Assembly: GCA_030682835.1 (NCBI GenBank)
Contig: JAUXNG010000074.1
Location: forward strand, 1-64,000
DNA: 64,000 nt
Source of the DNA: Hydrogenophaga sp.
GTDB taxonomy: Bacteria; Pseudomonadota; Gammaproteobacteria; Burkholderiales; Burkholderiaceae_C
Direction: 5' to 3'
The notes below the pieces were generated by a model. The model searched no databases. It was not told the origin of the DNA and saw only the letters and a program-made list of their open reading frames with translations. Below are positions 17,248 to 25,144 of this stretch, piece by piece. A program made the position numbers and the translations under genes. The number at the start of each line of letters is the position of its first letter. The first letter of the stretch is position 1.

Positions 17248-18231
17248 TCAGTCAGCGAACTGGCCGGCGGCGTCGATCACGCCTTTGAGCTTGGTCACCT
17301 CGGCGGCCACGAAAGCGCGGTGGCCGGCGGGGGTGACGCGGTTATCGGTCACCACCATGGCGCCCAGCTGCTCCTGGCGCTTGATGAACTCGGGGTCCTT
17401 CAGGGCCACGATCAGGGCGTCGTTGAGCTTCTTCGTGACGGCGGCCGGGGTGCCCTTGGGCGCGTACATGCCGTGCCAGATCGTAAGGTTGAAGTTCTTC
17501 AGGCCCATTTCCTGCAGCGACGGGTAGTCCTTCAGCAGGCGGTGGTTCGACAGCGGCTTGGCGGTGGTGACGGCAAAAGCCTTCACTCGGCCGGCTTCGA
17601 TCTGGCTCGTGGTGTTGGTGGTCTGGTCGCACATCACGTCCACCTGGCCGCCGATCAGGTCGTTCATGGCCGGGCCGGTGCCGCGGTAGGCGATGGTCGT
17701 CATGGACTTGTCGAGCTTCACGGCCGACTGCCACATCAGGCCGCACAGGTGCGAGGCGGAACCCAGACCGGCGTGGGCCAGGTTCAGCTTGCCGCCGTTG
17801 GCACGGATGTAGTTCTCAAAGTCGCGGTAGGTGTTGGCGGGCAGCTTGGGCGCGCCCAGCAGGGTCATGGGCACGTCGTTGATCATGCCCAGGAATTCGA
17901 AATCTTCCAGCGGCTGGAAGGCCTGCTTGCGGTACAGGCTGGTGGTGGCCGCCATGCCGATGTGCCAGACCAGCACGGTGTAGCCGTCCGGCGCGGCGCG
18001 TGCCACCTTGGTGGCGCCGATGGTGCCGCCGGCACCGGCTGCGTTCTCCACCACGATATTCACGCCACCCAGGGGTTTGCGCATGGCTTCGGCCAACTGG
18101 CGCGCCACCAGGTCGGTGGGGCCGCCGGCCGCGAAAGGCACCACGATCGTGATGGGTTTGGCGGGGAATTCCTGTGCGAAGGCGCCAGCGGAAACCGCAG
18201 CCGTCAGGGCGAAAGCGAGGAGTTTTTTCAT
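17248..18231 (-). CDS. Bug-family (TctC-like) periplasmic solute-binding protein
   Basis: A second Bug receptor of 327 residues. The start at 18231 (MKKLLAFALTAAVSAGAFAQ) gives a classical Sec signal peptide ending AFAQ, with CCAGGA upstream. The mature protein opens with FPAKPITIVVPFAAGGPTDL, followed by VENAAGAGGTIGATKVARAA. It shares only the family pattern with the neighbouring Bug protein, so the two probably bind different ligands. It has its own terminator downstream, indicating a separate transcription unit. No transporter membrane subunits are adjacent. Confidence 0.9.
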   Translation of the reverse strand: MKKLLAFALTAAVSAGAFAQEFPAKPITIVVPFAAGGPTDLVARQLAEAMRKPLGGVNIVVENAAGAGGTIGATKVARAAPDGYTVLVWHIGMAATTSLYRKQAFQPLEDFEFLGMINDVPMTLLGAPKLPANTYRDFENYIRANGGKLNLAHAGLGSASHLCGLMWQSAVKLDKSMTTIAYRGTGPAMNDLIGGQVDVMCDQTTNTTSQIEAGRVKAFAVTTAKPLSNHRLLKDYPSLQEMGLKNFNLTIWHGMYAPKGTPAAVTKKLNDALIVALKDPEFIKRQEQLGAMVVTDNRVTPAGHRAFVAAEVTKLKGVIDAAGQFAD

Positions 18232-18351
18232 GCGAGTATTCCTGGATGGGGGAGAACGCACATGGTACGCATCCCCACAGTGAAGGAAATCGCGGAAATT
18301 ACGTAGCCCGATCTAGGTGAAAACCCTCTGAATCGAGCCTTTTCGCTACGC

Positions 18352-19605
18352 TTACTGGTAGCTGCGGGCGTCCTCGATCACCTTGCCGTCGTTGGGCAGG
18401 CTGCCCACCCGAACCACCTGAACCTGCCCCCGCAACTTGGTGACCTCGCGCATGGCCGATTCGATCTGCTCGCGCAGGGCGTCGCCCCCTTCGGTGGCTT
18501 CCACCTGCAGGCACATGCTGTCATTGGCCATCTCACCGCTGACCACCAGGCGGGCTTTCTGCACCTGCGGGAAGCGGCGCACGATCTCGGCCACCTGGGA
18601 GGGGTGGACGAACATGCCCTTGATCTTGGTGGTCTGGTCGGCGCGACCCATCCAGCCCTTGATGCGCGGGGCGGTGCGCCCGGTGGGGCAGCTGCCCGGC
18701 AGGATGGCCGACAGGTCGCCGGTGCCGAAGCGGATCAGCGGGTAGGCCGGGTTGAGCGAGGTCACCACCAGCTCCCCCACTTCCCCTTCAGGCACCGGGT
18801 CGCCAGTGCCGGGGCGCACGATCTCGACGATCACGCCTTCTTCCAGCACCAGGCCTTCGCGGGACGCGGTCTCGTACGCCACCAGGCCCAGGTCGGCCGT
18901 GGCGTAGGTCTGGTACACGTCCACGCCCTGTTCCTTGAACCAGGCCGTCAGGCTGGGTGGGCAGGCTTCACCGCCGACCGATGCCTTGGTGAGACTGTCG
19001 ATTCGGGTGCCTGCCTGGGTGGCTTTCTCCAGCAGGATGCGCAGGAAGCTCGGTGTGCCGGTGTAGCCCTTGGGCTTGAGGTCGACCATGGCGTCGAGCT
19101 GCTGTTCGGTCTGGCCGGTGCCCGCCGGGAACACGGTGCAGCCCACCGCGTGCGCGCCCGACTCCAGGATGAAGGCGCCCGGCGTCATGTGGTAGCTGAA
19201 GCTGTTGTGCACCAGCTCACCGGACCGGAAGCCGGCCGCAAACAGGGCGCGTCCGGCGCGCCAGTAATCGGCAGTACTGCCTTCCGGCTCGTAGATCGGG
19301 CCCGGGCTGGAAAAGATGCGCGACATGGCGGGCCCGCGCACCAGGGACGAAAAGCCCCCGAACACGTCACCGCCGGCTGCACGCGACGCCTTCTGACGCT
19401 CCAGCAGCTCGTGCTTGCGGGTGACGGGCAGTGTGGCGAGTGCGGCGCGGCTGGTGATGCTGGCCGCGTCCACGCCCTGGAGGATCTCGGCCATGGCCGC
19501 GCTGTGCGCCTGGGCGTGGGCGATCTGCCCGGGCAAGGCGGCCATCTGCGCCGCTTCCCGCTCAGCCGGCGAACGGGTTTCGAGGGCGTCAAAAAAATCG
19601 GTCAT
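18352..19605 (-). CDS. PaaK-like adenylate-forming protein with degenerate P-loop
   Basis: A 417-residue protein of phenylacetate-CoA ligase type. Start ATG 19605 (MTDFFDALETRSP), with no obvious ribosome site; GTG 19617 is an alternative. It keeps YATADLGLVAYET (adenine-side motif), an RFGTGDLSAI core and the C-terminal catalytic-lysine motif PNDGKVIEDAR. Where PaaK-type ligases have an SSGTTG-like phosphate loop, this protein has FSSPGPIYEPEGST. Either it is an atypical ligase or it has lost ATP chemistry. It is the last gene of the LIV transporter operon, separated from livF by a repeat element. The likely role is CoA activation of the imported carboxylate; substrate unknown. Confidence 0.8.
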   Translation of the reverse strand: MTDFFDALETRSPAEREAAQMAALPGQIAHAQAHSAAMAEILQGVDAASITSRAALATLPVTRKHELLERQKASRAAGGDVFGGFSSLVRGPAMSRIFSSPGPIYEPEGSTADYWRAGRALFAAGFRSGELVHNSFSYHMTPGAFILESGAHAVGCTVFPAGTGQTEQQLDAMVDLKPKGYTGTPSFLRILLEKATQAGTRIDSLTKASVGGEACPPSLTAWFKEQGVDVYQTYATADLGLVAYETASREGLVLEEGVIVEIVRPGTGDPVPEGEVGELVVTSLNPAYPLIRFGTGDLSAILPGSCPTGRTAPRIKGWMGRADQTTKIKGMFVHPSQVAEIVRRFPQVQKARLVVSGEMANDSMCLQVEATEGGDALREQIESAMREVTKLRGQVQVVRVGSLPNDGKVIEDARSYQ

Positions 19606-19647
19606 GTCGAAAACCACAAAAGAAAGGGAGAGGTGTCTTCAGTCAAG

Positions 19648-19735
19648 AACACCGCGGAACTGGCTTTGCCAGGCCGCAGGTGTTGCCCCCTTGAGGGGGT
19701 GACGGCCCGAAGGGCCGGCGCGGGGGTGGGCTGAA
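19648..19735 (-). repeat. Stop-codon-associated intergenic element, copy 3
   Basis: Follows the LivF-type ATPase stop codon on the minus strand after 5 bases (CCCACCCCCGCGCCGG). It contains the dyads CCCCCTTGAGGGGG and CTGGCTTTGCCAG. It is very similar to copy 4 at 20667-20744. Confidence 0.85.
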
Positions 19736-20548
19736 TCAGGCCAGCCAACGCTTTCTGCGCTTGTAGCTCTTCACGTCTTTGAAGCTCTTGCGCTCGCCGC
19801 CGCCCATGCCGAGGTAGAACTCTTTCACGTCCTCGTTGTTGCGCAGGTCGGAAGCCAGTCCATCCATCACGATGCGTCCGCTCTCCATGATGTAGCCGTA
19901 ATCGGCGTAGCGCAGCGCCATGTTGGTGTTCTGCTCGGCGAGCAGAAAAGTCACCTTCTCTTTGGTGTTGAGGTCTTTCACGATCTCGAACACCTCTTCC
20001 ACGATCTGCGGCGCCAGGCCCATGGATGGCTCGTCGAGCAGCATCACGCTGGGGTTGGTCATCAGCGCGCGGCCAATGGCGCACATCTGCTGCTCGCCGC
20101 CCGAGGTGTAGGCCGCCTGGCTGGTGCGCCGCGTTTTCAGGCGCGGGAAATAGTTGTAGACCTTTTCCAGGTTGCGCGCGATCTCGGCCTTGTCGGTGCG
20201 GGTGTAGGAGCCCGTCATCAGGTTTTCTTCAATCGTCAGATGGGCGAAGCAGTGGCGGCCCTCCATCACCTGCACCACGCCCCGGTTCACCAGGTCAGCC
20301 GGCGTCAGGTTTTCGATGCGCTCGCCGCGCAACTCGATGCTGCCCTTGGTGACCTCGCCGCGCTCGGCCTTGAGCAGGTTGGAGATGGCGCGCAACGTGG
20401 TCGTCTTGCCGGCACCGTTACCACCCAGCACGGCGGCGATCTTGCCTTCTGGCACATTGAGCGAAACGCCCTTGAGCACCAGGATCACGTGGTTGTAGAT
20501 GACCTCGATGCCGTTGACGTTGAGGACGGTGTTGGGCGTAGTACTCAT
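19736..20548 (-). CDS. livF: Branched-chain amino acid-type ABC transporter ATP-binding protein (LivF-like)
   Basis: An ABC ATPase of 270 residues. The start at 20548 (MSTTPNTVLNVNGIEV) has a GAGGA ribosome site; the frame is open upstream. Motifs: Walker [16 protein letters not shown], an ABC signature replaced by YTSGGEQQMCAIGRALMT, and Walker B PSVMLLDEPSMGLAPQIVEE. This short-tailed form is typical of LivF. It partners the LivG-like ATPase and the two permeases of this operon at the inner membrane. Repeat elements lie on both sides of the gene. Confidence 0.92.
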   Translation of the reverse strand: MSTTPNTVLNVNGIEVIYNHVILVLKGVSLNVPEGKIAAVLGGNGAGKTTTLRAISNLLKAERGEVTKGSIELRGERIENLTPADLVNRGVVQVMEGRHCFAHLTIEENLMTGSYTRTDKAEIARNLEKVYNYFPRLKTRRTSQAAYTSGGEQQMCAIGRALMTNPSVMLLDEPSMGLAPQIVEEVFEIVKDLNTKEKVTFLLAEQNTNMALRYADYGYIMESGRIVMDGLASDLRNNEDVKEFYLGMGGGERKSFKDVKSYKRRKRWLA

Positions 20549-20666
20549 GATGTGTTCCTCGTTGACCATTTGCAAGACGCAGCAAGCCGGTCTTGCAGAT
20601 GGCGGCTGGCGAACCAGCCACAGCTTGAAAAACAGACCCGCCGCGCCAGAAGTGCCCCCCTTCAAG

Positions 20667-20744
20667 GGACACCGCGGAACTGGCTTCGCCAGGCCGCAGG
20701 TGTCGCCCCCTTGAGGGGGTCGCGCGAAGCGCGGCGGGGGTGTT
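20667..20744 (-). repeat. Stop-codon-associated intergenic element, copy 4
   Basis: Begins 4 bases after the stop codon of the substrate-binding protein gene on the minus strand (ACACCCCCGCCGCGC). It carries GCGCGAAGCGC, CCCCCTTGAGGGGG and CTGGCTTCGCCAG dyads; the loop bases differ from copy 3 while the stem is preserved. Confidence 0.85.
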
Positions 20745-20748
20745 CAGA

Positions 20749-22086
20749 TCAAGACTGGCAGTCAGCGCCCGAACGACGCGTCAGCTTCTTCTCGGCGGCG
20801 TACTTGTCAGCAGCTGCCTTGACCATGGGCTTCAGGATCTGCTCGTCGGCCTGCAGCCAGTCGCTGCTGAATTCCCACTTCGCGCCATCCCACGTGTGGA
20901 TGCGGGCCCAGTTGGCGCCCATGTGGTCCTGACACGAGGTGGACACGGGGCGCAGCACGCCCTTGAAGCCCAGCGCGTCCAGCTTGGGCTGGGTCAGGTT
21001 CAGGTTTTCATAGCCCCAGCGAGCCTGCTCGCCCGTCATGACCTTGCCCTTGCCGAACTTTTCCTGCGCCTGGCGCACGCCTTCAACGGCGAACATGGCA
21101 CTGATCAGGCCGCGCATGTACAGCACTTCGCCCACCTCGTCACGTGGGCCGGTGCCCTGGTTCTTGCCGTGCAGCTTGTCGAGGATCTCCTTGACCACGG
21201 CCGAGCCCTTCTCGGTGCCGTGCTGCATGGTGATGGCGTTGTAGCCCTTGGCACCCATGCCGACGTCCTTCACGTCCGGCTCGGCGCCGGCCCACCACAC
21301 GCCGTAGATCTTTTCACGCGGGTAGCCGGTGGCCTGCGCTTCCTTCAGCAGGGTGGAGTTCATCACGCCCCAGCCCCAGTTGATCACGTAGTCGGGGCGG
21401 TCGCGGCGGATCTGCAGCCAGGTGGCTTTCTGCTCCACGCCGGGGTGCGTCACGGGCAGCAGGCTCAGCTGGAAGCCGTGCATGGCGGCACGTTCCTGCA
21501 GCACCGGGATGGGCTCTTTGCCGAACGGGCTGTCGTGGTAGACCAGCGCGATCTTCTTGCCCTTGAGGTTGTTCAGGCCGCCTTCTTTCTTGCCGATGTG
21601 CTGGATCAGCACGTCGGCTGCCACCCAGTAGGTGCCAGCCAGGGGGAAGTTCCACTTGAACACGCCACCGTCAGCCGATTCGCTGCGGCCGTAGCCGGCG
21701 GTGATCAGCGGAATCTTGTCCACGGGGGCTTTTTCGGTCAGGGCGAAGGTGATGCCGGTGGACAGCGGCTGGAACACCGTAGCGCCACCGTTCTTGCCCT
21801 TCAGGCGCTCGTAGCACTCCACGCCGCGGTCGGTGGCGTAGCCGGTTTCGCACTCTTCAAACGACACCTTCACACCGTTGATGCCGCCACGGGCATTGGT
21901 GAGCTTGAGGTAGTCGGCATAGCCGTTGGCGAAGGGCACGCCGTTGGGGGCGTAGGCGCCGGTGCGGTACACCAGCGAGGGGAAGAACTGTTCGCCGGCC
22001 TGGGCCATGGCGGACGGTGCCACCAGCGCCGCAGACAGGGTGCCGCAGGTCACCGCAACGGAAAGAACCAGATTTCGCAGCTTCAT
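20749..22086 (-). CDS. LIV-type ABC transporter periplasmic substrate-binding protein
   Basis: A 445-residue periplasmic-binding protein of the LivJ/LivK superfamily, with a signal peptide (MKLRNLVLSVAVTCGTLSAA, cleavage after PSAMA) and an AGGAGA ribosome site. It contains NGVPFANGYADYLKLTNARG, ETGYATDRGVECYERL and a second lobe beginning KKIALVYHDSPFGKEPIPVL. It is longer than amino-acid-binding LivK proteins, as seen in relatives linked to aromatic or fatty acids. Flanking CoA ligases in this operon suggest an organic acid rather than leucine; that is inference. Confidence 0.88.
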   Translation of the reverse strand: MKLRNLVLSVAVTCGTLSAALVAPSAMAQAGEQFFPSLVYRTGAYAPNGVPFANGYADYLKLTNARGGINGVKVSFEECETGYATDRGVECYERLKGKNGGATVFQPLSTGITFALTEKAPVDKIPLITAGYGRSESADGGVFKWNFPLAGTYWVAADVLIQHIGKKEGGLNNLKGKKIALVYHDSPFGKEPIPVLQERAAMHGFQLSLLPVTHPGVEQKATWLQIRRDRPDYVINWGWGVMNSTLLKEAQATGYPREKIYGVWWAGAEPDVKDVGMGAKGYNAITMQHGTEKGSAVVKEILDKLHGKNQGTGPRDEVGEVLYMRGLISAMFAVEGVRQAQEKFGKGKVMTGEQARWGYENLNLTQPKLDALGFKGVLRPVSTSCQDHMGANWARIHTWDGAKWEFSSDWLQADEQILKPMVKAAADKYAAEKKLTRRSGADCQS

Positions 22087-22226
22087 CTCATGTCTCCTAG
22101 GAATAAATCAACCAAACACACACAAAGCACCAAGGCCCGTCAGTTCAACCCGGTTGCCCGCCGGACGCATCGGGGATGACCCCATCAGGTCTCACCCGGA
22201 TACGCCGGCAGACAGCCGCGTGGACG

Positions 22227-23303
22227 TCAATGCGGGAAGGGCCACAACCGCAGTTTCTGTTTCGCAATGCTCCAGAGCTTGGCCAGGCCATGGGGTTCCA
22301 CGATCAGGAACCACACGATCAGGGCGCCAAACACCATGAACTCGGTGTGCGAGATCGCCGCGGTGGACACCGTCAGGCCCACCAGCCCGCCGACCCATGG
22401 CAGGAACTGGTTCAGGAAGATGGGCAGCACCACGATGAACGCAGCGCCGAAGAAGCTGCCCATGATCGAGCCCATGCCGCCGATGATCACCATGAACAGC
22501 AGCTGGAACGAGCGGTCGATGGAGAAAGCAGCCGGCTCCCACGATCCCAGGTGCACGAAGCCCCACAGACCGCCGGCCACGCCGATGATGAAAGAGCTGA
22601 CCGCAAAAGCGCTGAGCTTGGCGTACATGGGGCGAATGCCGATCACGGAGGCGGCGACGTCCATGTCGCGGATCGCCATCCATTCGCGGCCGATGGCCGA
22701 GCGCACCAGGTTCTTGGCCAGCAGGGCGAAGACCACCAGGAAGGACAGGCAGAACAGGTACTTCTCCACCGGGGTGTCGATGCGCCAGCCCAGCACGCTC
22801 AGGTTGGAGATGGACACCGAGCCCGAAGCGCTGTAGTTGGTGAACCAGCCCAGGCGCAGGAAGGCCCAGTCAGTGAAGAACTGCGCGGCCAGTGTGGCCA
22901 CCGCCAGGTACAGGCCCTTCACACGCAGGCTGGGGATGCCGAAGAACATGCCCACCAGCGTGGCGAAGAAGCCGCCCGAGAGCAGGGCCACGATCAGCGG
23001 CATGCCGTCGATGCGGATGTAGGTGTTGTAGGCCATGTAGGCGCCCACCGCCATGAAGGCGCCCGAGCCCAGCGAGATCTGTCCGCAGTAGCCCACCAGA
23101 ATGTTCACGCCCAGCGCAGCCAGCGACAGGATGAGGAACGGGATCAGGATGGCCCGGAACATGTACTCATCCACCATGAAGGGGATGGCGATGAAGGCGA
23201 AGGCGATCAGTGCCAGGATGGCCCAGCGGTCCTGCGCGATCGGGAAGATCTGCTGGTCGGTGCGGTAGGAGGTCTTGAACTGACCGTTTTCACGATAGAA
23301 CAT
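22227..23303 (-). CDS. livM: LIV-type ABC transporter permease (LivM-like)
   Basis: A membrane protein of 358 residues with about ten hydrophobic segments. It includes LAALGVNILVGYCGQISLGS (the conserved GQ.SLG motif of LivM) and the cytoplasmic coupling region VRSAIGREWMAIRDMDVAAS, in which ATPase contacts lie. It begins MFYRENGQFKTSYRTDQQIF, the N-terminal extension typical of the larger LivM relatives. It lies 33 bases after the LivH-like gene. Confidence 0.92.
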   Translation of the reverse strand: MFYRENGQFKTSYRTDQQIFPIAQDRWAILALIAFAFIAIPFMVDEYMFRAILIPFLILSLAALGVNILVGYCGQISLGSGAFMAVGAYMAYNTYIRIDGMPLIVALLSGGFFATLVGMFFGIPSLRVKGLYLAVATLAAQFFTDWAFLRLGWFTNYSASGSVSISNLSVLGWRIDTPVEKYLFCLSFLVVFALLAKNLVRSAIGREWMAIRDMDVAASVIGIRPMYAKLSAFAVSSFIIGVAGGLWGFVHLGSWEPAAFSIDRSFQLLFMVIIGGMGSIMGSFFGAAFIVVLPIFLNQFLPWVGGLVGLTVSTAAISHTEFMVFGALIVWFLIVEPHGLAKLWSIAKQKLRLWPFPH

Positions 23304-23336
23304 GGTGTGTGCCCTTTCTTTGTTCTTGTGGTGGGG

Positions 23337-24266
23337 TCAGACGCGGTCGATGATCTTCTCGCCGAACAGGCCCTGCGGCCGGAACAGGAGGAACACCAGG
23401 GCGAGCACATAGGCAAACCAGATCTCGATGCCGCCGCCCACATAGGGGCCGAGGTACACCTCTGAGAGCTTCTCGCCCACGCCGATGATCAGGCCGCCAA
23501 TGATGGCGCCGGGCACCGATGTGAGGCCGCCCAGGATGATCACGGGCAGGGCACGCAGGGCCACGGTGGTGAGCGAAAACTGCACGCCCATCTTCGAGCC
23601 CCAGATGATGCCGGCCACCAGCGCAGTGATGCCGGCCACGAACCAGACGATGACCCAGATGCGGTTGAGCGGAATGCCGATCGACTGTGCAGCCTGGTGG
23701 TCGTCGGCGACGGCGCGCAGGGCGCGGCCGGTGCCGGTCTTCTGGAAGAACAGCGAGAGCACGATCACCAGCAGGGCGGCCACGCAGGCGGCGTACACGT
23801 CTTCCAGGTTCACCAGCACACCACCTTCGAACATGCCCTCCATTAGGAAGATGGGGTCTTTGGGCATGCCCACATCGATCTGGTAGATGTCGCTGCCGAA
23901 GATGGTCTGGCCCAGGCCGTCGATGAAGTAGGTGATGCCCAGCGTGGCCATCAGCAGGGTCACGCCTTCCTGGTTCACCAGGTGGCGCAGCACAAAGCGC
24001 TCGATCAGCCAGGCCAGCACGAACATCAGCGCCGCGGCCACCGCGAACGCCAGCACATTGCCCAGGATCTTGCTTTCCAGACCCAGCCATTGTGGAATCC
24101 ACTGTGAGAAGCGGGCCATGGCCAGGGCGGCGAACAGCACCATGGCGCCCTGGGCGAAGTTGAAAACGCCCGAGGCCTTGTAGATCAGCACGAAGCCGAG
24201 CGCCACCAGCGAATACAGCATGCCGGCCATGAGGCCGCCGAGCAGTGTTTCAAGAAAGAAAGCCAT
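23337..24266 (-). CDS. livH: LIV-type ABC transporter permease (LivH-like)
   Basis: A 309-residue inner-membrane permease. It starts MAFFLETLLGGLMAGMLYSL and has GFVLIYKASGVFNFAQGAMV, the standard LivH opening, plus the coupling loop KTGTGRALRAVADDHQAAQS and GGLTSVPGAIIGGLIIGVGE near the end. The length is normal for LivH. The upstream LivG gene ends 16 bases before its start, so the genes are closely coupled. Confidence 0.92.
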   Translation of the reverse strand: MAFFLETLLGGLMAGMLYSLVALGFVLIYKASGVFNFAQGAMVLFAALAMARFSQWIPQWLGLESKILGNVLAFAVAAALMFVLAWLIERFVLRHLVNQEGVTLLMATLGITYFIDGLGQTIFGSDIYQIDVGMPKDPIFLMEGMFEGGVLVNLEDVYAACVAALLVIVLSLFFQKTGTGRALRAVADDHQAAQSIGIPLNRIWVIVWFVAGITALVAGIIWGSKMGVQFSLTTVALRALPVIILGGLTSVPGAIIGGLIIGVGEKLSEVYLGPYVGGGIEIWFAYVLALVFLLFRPQGLFGEKIIDRV

Positions 24267-24282
24267 TCTGTTGTCTCCGTGT

Positions 24283-25065
24283 TCAGTGGCTCGTGCCGAG
24301 ATAGGCGCTGATCACTTCTTCGTTGTTGCGCACTTCTTCGGGGGTGCCGTCACCGATCTTCTTGCCGTAGTCGAGCACCACCACGCGGTCGGAGATGTCC
24401 ATCACCACGCCCATGTCGTGCTCGATGAGCACGATGGTGGTGCCGAACTCGTCGTTCACGTCGAGGATGAAGCGGCTCATGTCCTGCTTCTCTTCCAGGT
24501 TCATGCCGGCCATGGGTTCGTCCAGCAGCAGCACCTTGGGCTCCATGGCCAGGGCGCGGCCCAGGTCCACGCGCTTCTGCAGGCCGTAGGGCAGCTGGCC
24601 CACGGGCGTCTTGCGGAAGGCCTGGATCTCCAGGAAGTCGATGATGTGCTCGACGTATTCGCGGTGCTGCTCTTCTTCGCGCTGGGCCGGCCCGATGCGC
24701 AGGGCCTGCAGGAAGATGTTGCTTTTGATGCGCAGGTTGCGCCCGGTCATGATGTTGTCGATCACGCTCATGCCCTTGAACAGCGCCAGGTTCTGGAAGG
24801 TGCGGGCGATGCCCATCTCTGCCACCTGCCGGCTGTTCATGTGCTTGAAGGTCTTGCCGCGGAAGTTGATGGCGCCTTCCTGTGGCTGGTACACCCCGTT
24901 GATGCAGTTGAGCATCGAGCTCTTGCCGGCACCGTTCGGGCCGATGATGGCGCGCACCTCGTGCTCGCGCACGTTGAAGGAGATGTCGGTCAGGGCCTTG
25001 ACGCCGCCGAAGCGCAGGCTGATGTTCTGGACGTCGAGGATGACGTCACCGATTTTTTTGGTCAT
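24283..25065 (-). CDS. livG: LIV-type ABC transporter ATP-binding protein (LivG-like)
   Basis: An ABC ATPase of 260 residues. Motifs: Walker [21 protein letters not shown], the signature region LPYGLQKRVDLGRALAMEPK and Walker B VLLLDEPMAGMNLEEKQDMS, followed by the switch histidine in VLIEHDMGVVMDISDRVVVL and the LivG-type C-terminal extension GDGTPEEVRNNEEVISAYLG. It forms a heterodimer with the LivF-like ATPase. The gene lies between the long CoA ligase gene and livH in the same operon. Confidence 0.93.
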   Translation of the reverse strand: MTKKIGDVILDVQNISLRFGGVKALTDISFNVREHEVRAIIGPNGAGKSSMLNCINGVYQPQEGAINFRGKTFKHMNSRQVAEMGIARTFQNLALFKGMSVIDNIMTGRNLRIKSNIFLQALRIGPAQREEEQHREYVEHIIDFLEIQAFRKTPVGQLPYGLQKRVDLGRALAMEPKVLLLDEPMAGMNLEEKQDMSRFILDVNDEFGTTIVLIEHDMGVVMDISDRVVVLDYGKKIGDGTPEEVRNNEEVISAYLGTSH

Positions 25066-25144
25066 TTGACCCCCACGCTTGTCATTTCAGGTACGGCGCT
25101 TCCCCCCACGGGGGCTTGCACAACTTGGAGCGGTCCGGCGTTGT

